This document shows, one piece after another, positions 24,841-33,175 of a stretch of 64,000 nucleotides of DNA; position 1 is the stretch's first letter; every line of letters begins with the position of its first letter. Where the stretch lies: NCBI RefSeq assembly GCF_023273875.1, contig NZ_CP096882.1, positions 992,001-1,056,000 on the forward strand, in the 5' to 3' direction. A program made the position numbers and the translations under genes. A model generated the notes under the pieces. That model was not told where the DNA came from. It saw only the letters and a program-made list of their open reading frames with translations, and searched no databases. Origin of the DNA: Pseudarthrobacter sp. SSS035 (GTDB lineage: Bacteria; Actinomycetota; Actinomycetes; Actinomycetales; Micrococcaceae).

Positions 24841-26226
24841 ATGAATTCTTCACCACGCCCCACGCTCGTCGTCACCGGGACGCTGCGCCTTCCCAACGGC
24901 AGCTACGGCCAGGGCTCGGTATGGATCTCAGGCGAGACCATTGACCGCGTCACCTCCGGCTCCCCAAGGAGCGAAGCCGAACTCGGCGGCGCCCGCCACA
25001 TCGACGTCGGCGACGCCTACGTCCTCCCCGGCGCGATCGACGCCCACGTGCACTGCTACTCCCACGAGGGCGAGGGCATGCTCGCTGCGACCCGCTCTGC
25101 CGCGGCGGGCGGAGTCACGACCATTGTCGAGATGCCGTTCGACCGGACCGGCCCCGTCCGGGACGCGGACCTCGTCAACCGAAAGAGTGAGATCATCACC
25201 CGCGAGGCGGTCACCGACGTGGCACTCATGGGCACGCTCTGGCCGGGCGGCGGGTGGCGAGAGGCTGAGCCGATGGCGGAGGCCGGCGTCGTGGGCTACA
25301 AGGTCTCGCTGTATCACACCGACACGAACCGCTTCCCGCGCGTCGACGACGCCGAACTGCTCAACATCATGGCTGCCACCACGGACGTCAAGCGGACTCT
25401 GGCGGTGCACGCTGAGAACAACGAGATCGTTCAGCACCTCCAGCGCGTCGAGCGCGAGTCCAACCCCCTCGACCCGCTCACCCATGTGCGCACCCGCCCG
25501 CCGGTCTCCGAGTCCCTCGGCGTCCTGACGGCCATGGAGATCGCCCATGATCGCGGCACGCGCCTGCACCTGTGCCACATGTCCATCCCTCGCGCGGTCA
25601 AGCTCGCGGCTTGGTGGAACGAGGACGGCGCGGACATCTCCCTGGAGACGTGCCCGCACTACCTCACGTTCACGGCGGACGACATGCACGCCCAGGGCGC
25701 CCGCCTCAAGATCAACCCACCGTTGCGCGACCGTGAGCATGTGGAGGGCCTCTGGCAAGGGATCGGCGACGGGCTCGTCCCCATCATCTCCTCTGACCAC
25801 GCCCCGTGGCCCCTGTCGATGAAGTCCCACGAGCACATCCTCGAGAATGCCTCGGGCGCTCCCGGCGTCGAGACCCTCGTGAACGTCACCCTCGGAGGGG
25901 CCCTCAAGCGGAGCCCGGACCCTGCCACCTACTTCCACAACGCCGTCGCCGCTCTCACGTCCGGACCGGCGGACCGGTTCGGCATCGGCGACCGCAAAGG
26001 CCGCCTCGAGCCGGGCTTCGACGCGGACCTCATGGTATTCCGCCCCGACGCCGGCTACACCGTCGAAGACGACGCAATGCACTCCAACGCCGGCTGGACC
26101 CCGTACTCCGGCATGCGCCCGGGCGGGTTCGTCGAGAAGACGTTCCTGCGCGGCCGCCTTATCTGGGATTCCGCCAGCGGCGAGCTCGGGCAGGCCGGCT
26201 ACGGCCGCCATGTGACGCGGGCCTAG
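24841..26226 (+). CDS. Dihydropyrimidinase/hydantoinase/allantoinase-type amidohydrolase
   Basis: 461 residues of the cyclic-amide amidohydrolase superfamily, acting in the cytoplasm to open a cyclic amide ring (hydantoin, dihydropyrimidine or allantoin). Metal-site signatures in order: DAHVHC (HxH, about 61-65), a carboxylated-lysine site at GYKVSLY (about 151-157), HAENN (about 186), HLCHMS (about 241-246) and SSDHAPW (about 318-324). ATG 24841 gives a normal N-terminus (TLVVTGTLRLPNG); the longer upstream frame has no homologous look, though no strong Shine-Dalgarno is seen. It is first in a tight cassette with an IclR regulator (2 bp on), an M20 amidase and a symporter. Which ring it opens cannot be decided from the sequence; allantoin is supported by the IclR and M20 pairing. 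Confidence 0.85.
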   Translation: MNSSPRPTLVVTGTLRLPNGSYGQGSVWISGETIDRVTSGSPRSEAELGGARHIDVGDAYVLPGAIDAHVHCYSHEGEGMLAATRSAAAGGVTTIVEMPFDRTGPVRDADLVNRKSEIITREAVTDVALMGTLWPGGGWREAEPMAEAGVVGYKVSLYHTDTNRFPRVDDAELLNIMAATTDVKRTLAVHAENNEIVQHLQRVERESNPLDPLTHVRTRPPVSESLGVLTAMEIAHDRGTRLHLCHMSIPRAVKLAAWWNEDGADISLETCPHYLTFTADDMHAQGARLKINPPLRDREHVEGLWQGIGDGLVPIISSDHAPWPLSMKSHEHILENASGAPGVETLVNVTLGGALKRSPDPATYFHNAVAALTSGPADRFGIGDRKGRLEPGFDADLMVFRPDAGYTVEDDAMHSNAGWTPYSGMRPGGFVEKTFLRGRLIWDSASGELGQAGYGRHVTRA

Positions 26227-26228
26227 CC

Positions 26229-27035
26229 ATGGATAGCGAACTGGAGAGGATTCTCGCGACGGGCCAGGAGGGATCGTCGATCCTGGCCCGTGGCCTGGGA
26301 TTCCTTCACCTCGTAGCCGCTTCGAGCGGAGCGAGCGTGAAGGAGCTTTCCGAGCGTGCAGGGCTGCCGCTGGCCACAACGTACCGGATCGTGAACCAGC
26401 TCCGCGAGGCCGGGTTCGTCGTCGAGTACGACGGCCGCATCCACGCCGGCGCCGCCATGGCACCGGCCTCCACGGAGGGCCCCCACCTCGTGGACTACGC
26501 CCGTCCGGCGCTTATCCGGGCGGCCAGGGCCACGGGCATCACGGCGGTCCTCACCGTCCGCGTCCACACCCTTGCTTTGTGCCTCGATGTTGTCCCGGCG
26601 GGGAGCTCGGGTGCCCCAGTATTCCGGATCGGCGCGACCCGGACCCTCTATGCCGGGGCGAGCGCGACGCCGCTGCTCGCCTTCGCGGCGCCTGCAGTGG
26701 TCGCCAATGTTCTTGCCTCGGGTATCAAGCGATACACCGCCGCGACGCCAACGGCGGAGGCTCTTCCGGCCAAGCTGGCCGAAATCCGCCAGCGCGGCTA
26801 CGACCTCTCCCACGGTGAGATCCAGCCGCAATGGACGGCCCTGGGCCTGCCCGTGTTCGACCGGGGCAGCGTCTTCTGCTGCCTCTCGCTCACAGGGCCT
26901 TCCGCCCAGTTCACTGACGTCGACCCCCTTCTGGCGACCCTCCGCGAAGCCGCGGAACACCTCACGAAGCACCTCCCGGCGTCGTCAGATGGCCTGCCGT
27001 GGAACGCCACCGACCCCACCGAAACCGGAGACTGA
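26229..27035 (+). CDS. IclR-family transcriptional regulator
   Basis: 268 residues. N-terminal winged helix (SSILARGLGFLHLVAASSGASVKELSERAGLPLATTYRIVNQLREAGFVVEYDGRI, about 15-75) and a C-terminal IclR effector domain (YAGASATPLLAFAAPAVV, RQRGYDLSHGEIQPQWTALGLPVFD). The start ATG 26229 is 2 bp after the amidohydrolase stop and the gene is followed 2 bp later by the amidase, so all three are co-transcribed. It should sense a pathway substrate or product and control this cassette; an operator could not be identified. Confidence 0.9.
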   Translation: MDSELERILATGQEGSSILARGLGFLHLVAASSGASVKELSERAGLPLATTYRIVNQLREAGFVVEYDGRIHAGAAMAPASTEGPHLVDYARPALIRAARATGITAVLTVRVHTLALCLDVVPAGSSGAPVFRIGATRTLYAGASATPLLAFAAPAVVANVLASGIKRYTAATPTAEALPAKLAEIRQRGYDLSHGEIQPQWTALGLPVFDRGSVFCCLSLTGPSAQFTDVDPLLATLREAAEHLTKHLPASSDGLPWNATDPTETGD

Positions 27036-27037
27036 TC

Positions 27038-28312
27038 ATGACCCAGACGCTCATCGAGCCCGACGCCCAATCCGTCGAGGCGGCCATCGCCGACCTCGCC
27101 GGCTACGTCGACTCCGCCCAGGACGGGTGGACGCGGCAGGTCTTCAGCGACCCCTATCGCGCCTCCCGCGAGTTCGTCGCCAAGCGGATGCACGACGCCG
27201 GCCTGGAGGTCACCCACGATGCCGGCGGGAACATCGTGGGTCGCCTCCCCGGCCGCGCATCAGCGGCCGGGCTGACCCTCAAGTCGATCATGACCGGGTC
27301 CCACACCGACACGGTGCGCGGCGGCGGGCGGTTCGACGGGATCGTCGGAGTGCTCGGCGCGATCGAAGCCGTCGAGGCACTGCGCCGCGCAGGCGTTGCC
27401 CTCAACCGCGACCTCTACGTGGTGGACTTCCTCGGCGAGGAGCCGAACGAGTTCGGCATCTCCTGCGTCGGCTCCCGCTCGATCGCCGGCATCCTCCTTC
27501 CCGAGCACCTGGACATGACCGGCGCGAGCGGGCAGAGCATGGGCAACACTCTTACTGCCGTAGGCCTCGACCCGCAGGCTGCCCTTAAAAACGCGTGGGC
27601 GCCGGGCTCGCTGCACGCGTACATCGAACTGCACATCGAGCAGGGGCCACTGCTCGAGCAATCAGGTCACGAGATCGGAGTCGTGACCGCGATCGCGGGC
27701 ATCGACCGGCTCATGGCGAAGTTCATCGGCCGCTCCGACCATGCGGGCGCGACCCCAATGGACGCGCGCCTCGACGCGCTCACGGCCGCCGCGGCGGCCG
27801 TGCTCACGATCGAGCGCGAGGGCTGCGGGGCGCCCGTGCACGGCGTCGCGACCACAGGTCGCATCGAATCCTATCCGGGCTCGTTCAACGTAGTCCCGTC
27901 CGAGGCGCGACTGTGGGCCGAGCTCCGCTCCACGGATTCGGAGTGGCTTTCCGGGGCCAAGGGTCGGCTCGCCCAGGAGATCGGCCTCGAAGCGGACCGC
28001 CGCGGCGTGTCACACATGATCGAGTGGCTCACCGACCAGGACGCCGTCCCCACGGCGCCCGCGATCCGGGACGTCATCGCAACCAGCGCCGACCGACTCG
28101 GCCACACCTGGGCGCCCGTCCCGTCCGGGGCCGGGCACGACGCGGCCCACATGGTCCACCTAGGACCCATGGGCATGATCTTCGTCCCCTCCACCGGCGG
28201 GCGCAGCCACTGCGCCGAGGAATTCACCCCCACCGCCGACATCGTGCGCGGCATCCGCGTCCTTGCAGAGACCCTGTCCGAGCTGGACCGCGCCGAGACC
28301 GTCGCCGCCTGA
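27038..28312 (+). CDS. M20-family N-carbamoyl amino acid / allantoate amidohydrolase
   Basis: 424-residue zinc-dependent hydrolase. Metal ligands are in TGSHTDTVRGGGRFDGIVG (His and bridging Asp), DFLGEEPNEFG (catalytic and metal Glu) and ELHIEQGP (His); the dimerisation-domain part DHAGATPMDARLDAL and the late HDAAHM His are also present. This is the hydantoinase/carbamoylase branch of M20, which removes the carbamoyl or ureido group from the linear product of the preceding ring-opening enzyme, releasing ammonia and CO2. ATG 27038 is chosen because it lies directly after the IclR stop and starts the conserved frame. Confidence 0.88.
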   Translation: MTQTLIEPDAQSVEAAIADLAGYVDSAQDGWTRQVFSDPYRASREFVAKRMHDAGLEVTHDAGGNIVGRLPGRASAAGLTLKSIMTGSHTDTVRGGGRFDGIVGVLGAIEAVEALRRAGVALNRDLYVVDFLGEEPNEFGISCVGSRSIAGILLPEHLDMTGASGQSMGNTLTAVGLDPQAALKNAWAPGSLHAYIELHIEQGPLLEQSGHEIGVVTAIAGIDRLMAKFIGRSDHAGATPMDARLDALTAAAAAVLTIEREGCGAPVHGVATTGRIESYPGSFNVVPSEARLWAELRSTDSEWLSGAKGRLAQEIGLEADRRGVSHMIEWLTDQDAVPTAPAIRDVIATSADRLGHTWAPVPSGAGHDAAHMVHLGPMGMIFVPSTGGRSHCAEEFTPTADIVRGIRVLAETLSELDRAETVAA

Positions 28313-28372
28313 GCGGCGTCTGTCACCCCCATTTCCCCTATCCTGATTAATAACATCCCCTAAAGGACCCCC

Positions 28373-29740
28373 ATGTCCAAGACACTCCCGTCTAACGCAA
28401 ACCTCACCGCAGGCCAGGCGAAGCCCGCGGGCTCCGCCAAGCCCGGCAAGGATCCACTGCGCAAGGTCGTTATCGCCGCTGCCGCCGGCAACGCCCTTGA
28501 GTGGTTCGACTTCTCGAGCTACGCGTTCTTCGCCTCTTACATCAGCGTCAACTTCTTCATGCAGGGCGACTCCTCGTCCGGCCTTATCGCGACGTTCCTC
28601 GTCTTCGCGGTCGGGTTCCTCGCCCGCCCGCTCGGCGCGATCGTCCTCGGCTCCTATGGCGACACGCACGGCCGCAAGGCCACACTGACCCTGACGGTTT
28701 CGCTGATGGCCGTGGGCACGTTCATCATCGGCTTCGCCCCGCCGTTCTGGGCGATCGGCATCGGCGCCCCCATCCTCCTGCTCGTCGGGCGGTTGTTCCA
28801 GGGCTTCTCCGCGGGCGGCGAGATCGGCGGCGCTACCGCGTACCTCGTCGAGAAGGCCCCTGTGGAGCGGCGTGCCGGCCTGACCGGCTGGCTGCAGGGC
28901 TCGATGGGCCTCGCCAACGCAATGTCGGCGCTCATCGGCGTCGTCATCACATCCACGTTCTCCCAGAGCGAGCTCACGGAGTGGGCATGGCGCATTCCGT
29001 TCTTCATCGGACTCCTGATCGTCCCGGTCGCGGTGTACATCCGCAAGCAACTGGACGAGACCGAGGAATTCCTCAGCATGAAGGAGTCGATGGGCGCGGA
29101 GAAGCGCTCACCGATCCGCGAGCTCTTCCGGCACTACCCGAAGCAGCTCGTCGTGGCCGCGCTCATGGCCATCCTGTGGACCGTGAGTGTCTACGCACTT
29201 GTCATCTACGCGCCCACGTACTACTCATCCAAGACCGTGGGCCTCGGGTTCACGCCGAACGAGGCATTCTGGGCCTCGCTCGTGGGGAACTTGTTCATGA
29301 TGTTCGCGTGCGTCTACGCAGGCCGCCTCGCCGACCGGTTCGGCACTGAACGCACCCTGCGGTGGATGACATGGGTGCTCATCGCCGTCCCCGTGCCCGC
29401 CCTTGTAGTGCTGCACGCCGTCCCGACGCTGCCGGTGCTCATCGTGGTCCACATCGTGCTGTGCATCGCGGTCTCCGGCTTCGCGGGCATCATCCCCTCG
29501 GCCCTCGCCCGCGTGTTCCCAGCGAAGGTCCGCTCGACCGGAACATCATTCTCCTACAACATCGCGGCGATCTTCTTCGCCGGCTTCACCCCGGCGCTCA
29601 TGACCTGGGCCGTGCAAATCACATCGTTCGCGACGGGCATCTACGTGGTCTTCGCCGGGCTCGTGGCCCTCGCGACACTCCCGGCCTTCCTCCGGCTGAT
29701 CGCCAAGCAGGAGGCGGAATCCGCAGTCGCCACCGGGTGA
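28373..29740 (+). CDS. MHS-family major facilitator symporter
   Basis: 455 residues, 12 membrane helices. The metabolite:H+ symporter branch is marked by NALEWFDFSSYAFF in helix 1, the loop GSYGDTHGRKATL between helices 2 and 3, RLFQGFSAGGEIGGATAYLVEKAP in helix 4, and a central loop with RKQLDETEEFLSMKE. It should import the organic acid or ureide used by the adjacent enzymes. RBS TAAAGGAC precedes the ATG. It is last in the cassette, 60 bp after the amidase, and is followed by a strong terminator hairpin at 29785-29826. Confidence 0.88.
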   Translation: MSKTLPSNANLTAGQAKPAGSAKPGKDPLRKVVIAAAAGNALEWFDFSSYAFFASYISVNFFMQGDSSSGLIATFLVFAVGFLARPLGAIVLGSYGDTHGRKATLTLTVSLMAVGTFIIGFAPPFWAIGIGAPILLLVGRLFQGFSAGGEIGGATAYLVEKAPVERRAGLTGWLQGSMGLANAMSALIGVVITSTFSQSELTEWAWRIPFFIGLLIVPVAVYIRKQLDETEEFLSMKESMGAEKRSPIRELFRHYPKQLVVAALMAILWTVSVYALVIYAPTYYSSKTVGLGFTPNEAFWASLVGNLFMMFACVYAGRLADRFGTERTLRWMTWVLIAVPVPALVVLHAVPTLPVLIVVHIVLCIAVSGFAGIIPSALARVFPAKVRSTGTSFSYNIAAIFFAGFTPALMTWAVQITSFATGIYVVFAGLVALATLPAFLRLIAKQEAESAVATG

Positions 29741-29784
29741 GTTTCGACGGACCGAGTAACGCGCACCTGGGCCCGTAGACGCAC

Positions 29785-29826
29785 GACGCCAGTGGCTCGC
29801 CTTATCGAAGGCGAGCCACTGGCGTC
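29785..29826. terminator. Strong hairpin terminator after the symporter gene
   Basis: Perfect 17-bp stem (GACGCCAGTGGCTCGCC at 29785-29801 with its complement at 29810-29826) around an 8-base loop. It closes the cyclic-amide cassette. No long U-run follows, as is common in high-GC actinobacteria. Confidence 0.8.
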
Positions 29827-30351
29827 ACTCGTTCCCATTGGCGCGTCCGGGAATGAGTATCCACTGTCGGAGCGCAGTGCCTTGACGCGATCCGATCACT
29901 CAGCCGGGCCAATCCATGTCGCCTCCGCTTGAAGTCGAGTGACCCAATAGCTGGAATATTCGCGAACGGGCGCTGCGAGTGAAGAGTAGCCGGGGACCTA
30001 CGGCCCCCACTCACGCACCTGGACATGAATCTCGCACTCAATCTCGGGTTGAGAGAGGAGCCCCCGGACGCTGATTAGGGTGAGTAAAAGGTGAGTCGCG
30101 TGGGGGCATCGCCTTCTCCCGACTGCCAATGGCAGTATCCCCGCAGGTCAGCGCCCTGTTGGGTCGGCGGAGGATTCGAACCGAAGATTTAGCCCGTACT
30201 TCCTAATTCATCCGCCCGCTCTGCGTAAGCGGCATCTGGATTTAAATCGCTGGTCAGGACCATTTACTAGCCCAACGGACGGGTTGGAACCGTCATAAAC
30301 GTTCCAGATCCTGCACAAAACCTGGTCCTGCGGGTCATGGGCTCCGACATA
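29827..30351. other. Gene-free right end of the island
   Basis: 525 bp without a credible gene. It holds the right copy of the 27-bp repeat (30072-30098) and, at about 30160-30180, GGAGGATTCGAACCG, which resembles a tRNA T arm without a foldable cloverleaf around it. These look like scars of integrative-element ends. Confidence 0.5.
30072..30098. repeat. 27-bp direct repeat, right copy
   Basis: TGATTAGGGTGAGTAAAAGG followed by TGAGTCG; partner of 21052-21078 with one mismatch. Confidence 0.7.
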
Positions 30352-30415
30352 AAACCGCAGGTCAAAGCCACAACTGGAGCCTCCTGTCGGAGTCGAACCG
30401 ACGACCCCCGCTTTA
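30352..30415 (-). repeat. Right island boundary: 64-bp direct repeat within tRNA-Thr
   Basis: Partner of 20888-20951 (62/64 identical). It starts 26 bp beyond the 3' end of the intact tRNA gene and ends in the anticodon loop, so the crossover must have lain in this region. Confidence 0.85.
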
Positions 30416-30451
30416 CAAGAGCGGTGCTCTGGCCAACTGAGCTAAGGAGGC
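30378..30451 (-). tRNA. tRNA-Thr (UGU)
   Basis: Complete cloverleaf: acceptor GCCTCCT/AGGAGGC plus discriminator U, D stem GCTC/GAGC, anticodon stem CCGCT/AGCGG with loop CTTGTAA (anticodon TGT at plus positions 30415-30417), T stem GTCGG/CCGAC. No encoded CCA. It is the integration target of the neighbouring island. Confidence 0.95.
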
Positions 30452-30550
30452 GCGCCCCCGAGGGGCGTGCGCCGCAAGGCGCTAGATAAGGTTAGCCCAA
30501 GTCCGCCCGCTCGTAAAAACGCCGGCCAGGGGCGAACCGGAGCAAAACAA

Positions 30551-30587
30551 AGGACCTGCTTCCGGAATCGATCCGGAAGCAGGTCCT
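30551..30587 (-). terminator. Terminator after the DsbA-type gene
   Basis: Perfect 16-bp stem (AGGACCTGCTTCCGGA at 30551-30566 with 30572-30587) and 5-base loop, followed on the minus strand by TTGTTTTG. It ends the gene at 30603-31493. Confidence 0.85.
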
Positions 30588-30602
30588 CTGAGTGGAAGGA
30601 CT

Positions 30603-31493
30603 TTAGCCCTTCGCGGTGATCGCTGCCTGCAGGAAGTCAGGGAACGGGGTCTGCGCACTGGCACCCTTGCCCCACTGCTGGCCGTCCACAAACACCGTAG
30701 GCGTGCCGGTGACGCCGATCGCCGCGGCCTGCTTGGTTGTGAACTTCACGTACGGACGGTAGGTCTTCTCGTCGATGCAGGTGTCAATGTTCTTGGCGCC
30801 GATGTCCGTGGCCATGGTCTTGAGCCTGTCGTCGGAAAGACCGGCGGTACCTTCGGCAGGCTGGTTGGCGAACAGCGAGTCCACAAACTCCGCGTACTTC
30901 TCCGGAGACTCATTCACAACACACGCGGCGGCGTTGGCTGCACGGGAGGAGTAGTTCGTGGAGGACCGGCTGTCCAGGAATCCGAGCGCCCGGTATTCCA
31001 CCGTGATCTTGCCCTCGTTGCGGAGCGTCGTCAGCTGCTCGTTGTACTGTGCCTCGAAGTTCTTGCAAACCGGGCAGATGAAGTCAACGTATAGGACCAC
31101 CTTGACCGGCTTTCCGGCCTCAGCTTCGGCGCCGGGGGCAACCACTTCAGCCGGCGCGGTTTTCGGGGGCTCCCCCACGGAGGCTGCGTCAACGGTGGCT
31201 GCTTCCAGCTTCGCGACGTCGGTATTGGCCAGCAAGGTGATGCCACCGTTGGCGTTGCCGTTGGCCGGCGTCGGCCCCTGGTCAGCGATCGGGGCGTTCT
31301 GCCGCATCGTTGTGGTCACCACCAGCCCCACCACCACAAGGATGGCCACGACGGCCACCACAATGCCCCAGCCGATCAGCAGCTTGTTGCGCTTGTCCTT
31401 CGTCAGCTGCGCCTCACGGATCAGGCGTGCCTTCTCGCGCGCCTCCGAGGTTCGCTCAGCCTTGGACTTGCGTATTTCATTTGCGGGGCTCAT
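30603..31493 (-). CDS. Membrane-anchored DsbA-type thioredoxin-fold oxidoreductase
   Basis: 296 residues. A charged cytoplasmic N-terminus with a coiled-coil look (AERTSEAREKARLIREAQLTKDKRNK) is followed by one membrane helix (LLIGWGIVVAVVAILVVVGLVVTT), a Pro/Ala-rich linker and an extracytoplasmic thioredoxin fold. The active site is FICPVCKNF (CxxC near residue 140) and the cis-proline loop is VTGTPTVFVDG. It probably forms or isomerises disulfides in exported proteins. AAGGAA precedes the ATG. It is divergent from otsA and followed by a strong terminator. Confidence 0.9.
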   Translation of the reverse strand: MSPANEIRKSKAERTSEAREKARLIREAQLTKDKRNKLLIGWGIVVAVVAILVVVGLVVTTTMRQNAPIADQGPTPANGNANGGITLLANTDVAKLEAATVDAASVGEPPKTAPAEVVAPGAEAEAGKPVKVVLYVDFICPVCKNFEAQYNEQLTTLRNEGKITVEYRALGFLDSRSSTNYSSRAANAAACVVNESPEKYAEFVDSLFANQPAEGTAGLSDDRLKTMATDIGAKNIDTCIDEKTYRPYVKFTTKQAAAIGVTGTPTVFVDGQQWGKGASAQTPFPDFLQAAITAKG

Positions 31494-31672
31494 GTGTTCC
31501 TTGGGTCGATCGACATAGGGGGACCACTCTGTGGCGACTCCACCATTTTAGGGGACAAACCTGAGAGCTTGCGCTTTCAACTATTCCGCCCGAATAACCA
31601 ACGGACGAATAGCCCCGAAGATTCCATCCTATTAAGGTGGCTTAAAGGCACAAGCAACCCCAGGGGGCCGCA

Positions 31673-33175
31673 ATGCAAACACCCGTCCAAGAAAAACCAA
31701 CAGCTGTACCCGCAACCGGCGCCGCCGCGAGCAGCCACAGCACGGCCGCCACGTACGATTTTATGGTTGTCTCCAACAGGCTGCCCGTTGACCGCTGCGC
31801 GCCAGGTGAGAGCGGCGACGACGGCTCCGGCTGGCGTCGCTCCCCCGGCGGCCTGGTGACTGCCCTCGCACCCATGATGACCAAGACCGACGGCGCGTGG
31901 GTGGGTTGGCACGGCGCCCCTGACGAAACCGTCGAGCCTTTCAGCCACGGCGGCATGGACCTCGTGCCCGTCCAGCTGAGCAACGACGACGTTGAGCTTT
32001 ACTACGAGGGTTTCTCCAACGCCACCCTGTGGCCCCTCTACCACGACGTCATCGCGCCGCCGGAGTTCCACAGAACCTGGTGGGACGCCTACCGCAGGGT
32101 CAACCAAAGGTTCGCCGACGCCGTCGTACGCCATGCCGGCCAGGGCGCCACGGTGTGGGTCCAGGACTACCAGCTGCAGCTGGTGCCGCGGCTGCTGCGC
32201 CAGGCGCGGCCGGACCTGCGGATCGGGTTCTTCAACCACATCCCTTTCCCGCCGCCGGAAATCTTCGCCCAGCTGCCGTGGCGGCATGCCATCATTGACG
32301 GCCTGATGGGTGCAGACCTGGTGGGCTTCCAGCGCCCCAGCGACGCCGGCAACTTCATGCGCTCCGCCCGCCGGTTCCTCGGCGCCAGCGTCAAGCAGCA
32401 GCAGGTGCATGTGAAGGGTAAGGACGGCGAAATCACGCACATCGCCAGGGCCCAAGCCTTCCCCATCTCCATCGACGTAGCCCAGATCAACGGACTGGCC
32501 CACAACCCCGAGATCATCGAGCGTGCACGCCAGATCCGCCAGGATCTCGGCAACCCCAAGACCATCCTCCTGGGCGTGGACCGGCTCGATTACACCAAGG
32601 GCATCCGGCACCGGCTCAAGGCCTTCGAGGAACTCCTGAACGAAGGCAAGCTGACGGTCGGCGACGCGACGCTGATCCAGGTTGCCAGCCCCAGCCGCGA
32701 ACGGGTTGAGCAGTACCGCCTCCTGCGCGAGGAAATCGAAGGTACCGTCGGCCACATCAACGGCACCTACGACACCATCCAGAACACCGCGGTCCGCTAC
32801 CTGCACCACAGCTACCCCGTGGAGGAGATGGTGGCGCTGTACCTCGCCGCCGACGTCATGCTCGTGACGGCGCTCCGGGACGGCATGAACCTCGTGGCCA
32901 AGGAATACGTCACCGCCCGCAAGGACAACGACGGCGCCCTGGTCCTCAGCGAATTCGCTGGCGCCGCGGACCAGCTCAAGCAGGCGCTGCTGATGAACCC
33001 GCACGACATCGACGGCCTCAAGGACACCATCATGCGGGCCGTCGATTTGCCTCCCAAAGACGCCGCGCGCCGCATGCGGTCAATGCGCAAGCAGATCCTG
33101 GAACACGACGTCGACCACTGGTCAGCTGACTTCCTGGCCGCCCTGAACGAGAAAGTTGTGCGCGATGACTCCTGA
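31673..33175 (+). CDS. otsA: Trehalose-6-phosphate synthase (GT20)
   Basis: 500 residues. Joins UDP- or another NDP-glucose to glucose-6-phosphate. GT20 signatures: VVSNRLPVDR near residue 33, WVQDYQLQLVPRLLR, GFFNHIPFPPPEIFAQLPWR, LLGVDRLDYTKGIRHRLKAFE and LVTALRDGMNLVAKEY. AGGGGG lies about 6 bases before ATG 31673. It overlaps otsB by 11 bp, giving translational coupling. Cytoplasmic. It supplies trehalose that can feed TreS in the GlgE pathway genes at 54-58 kb. Confidence 0.95.
   Translation: MQTPVQEKPTAVPATGAAASSHSTAATYDFMVVSNRLPVDRCAPGESGDDGSGWRRSPGGLVTALAPMMTKTDGAWVGWHGAPDETVEPFSHGGMDLVPVQLSNDDVELYYEGFSNATLWPLYHDVIAPPEFHRTWWDAYRRVNQRFADAVVRHAGQGATVWVQDYQLQLVPRLLRQARPDLRIGFFNHIPFPPPEIFAQLPWRHAIIDGLMGADLVGFQRPSDAGNFMRSARRFLGASVKQQQVHVKGKDGEITHIARAQAFPISIDVAQINGLAHNPEIIERARQIRQDLGNPKTILLGVDRLDYTKGIRHRLKAFEELLNEGKLTVGDATLIQVASPSRERVEQYRLLREEIEGTVGHINGTYDTIQNTAVRYLHHSYPVEEMVALYLAADVMLVTALRDGMNLVAKEYVTARKDNDGALVLSEFAGAADQLKQALLMNPHDIDGLKDTIMRAVDLPPKDAARRMRSMRKQILEHDVDHWSADFLAALNEKVVRDDS

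Noticed and set aside
24928..26463. 511-residue antisense ORF across the amidohydrolase gene
   Set aside because: It mirrors a high-GC coding gene with clear active-site motifs on the other strand; composition is Arg/Gly/Val-rich without any recognisable domain.
30160..30240. Possible second tRNA next to tRNA-Thr
   Set aside because: A T-arm-like GATTCGAACC is present, but acceptor, D and anticodon stems cannot be paired; taken as an integration scar.
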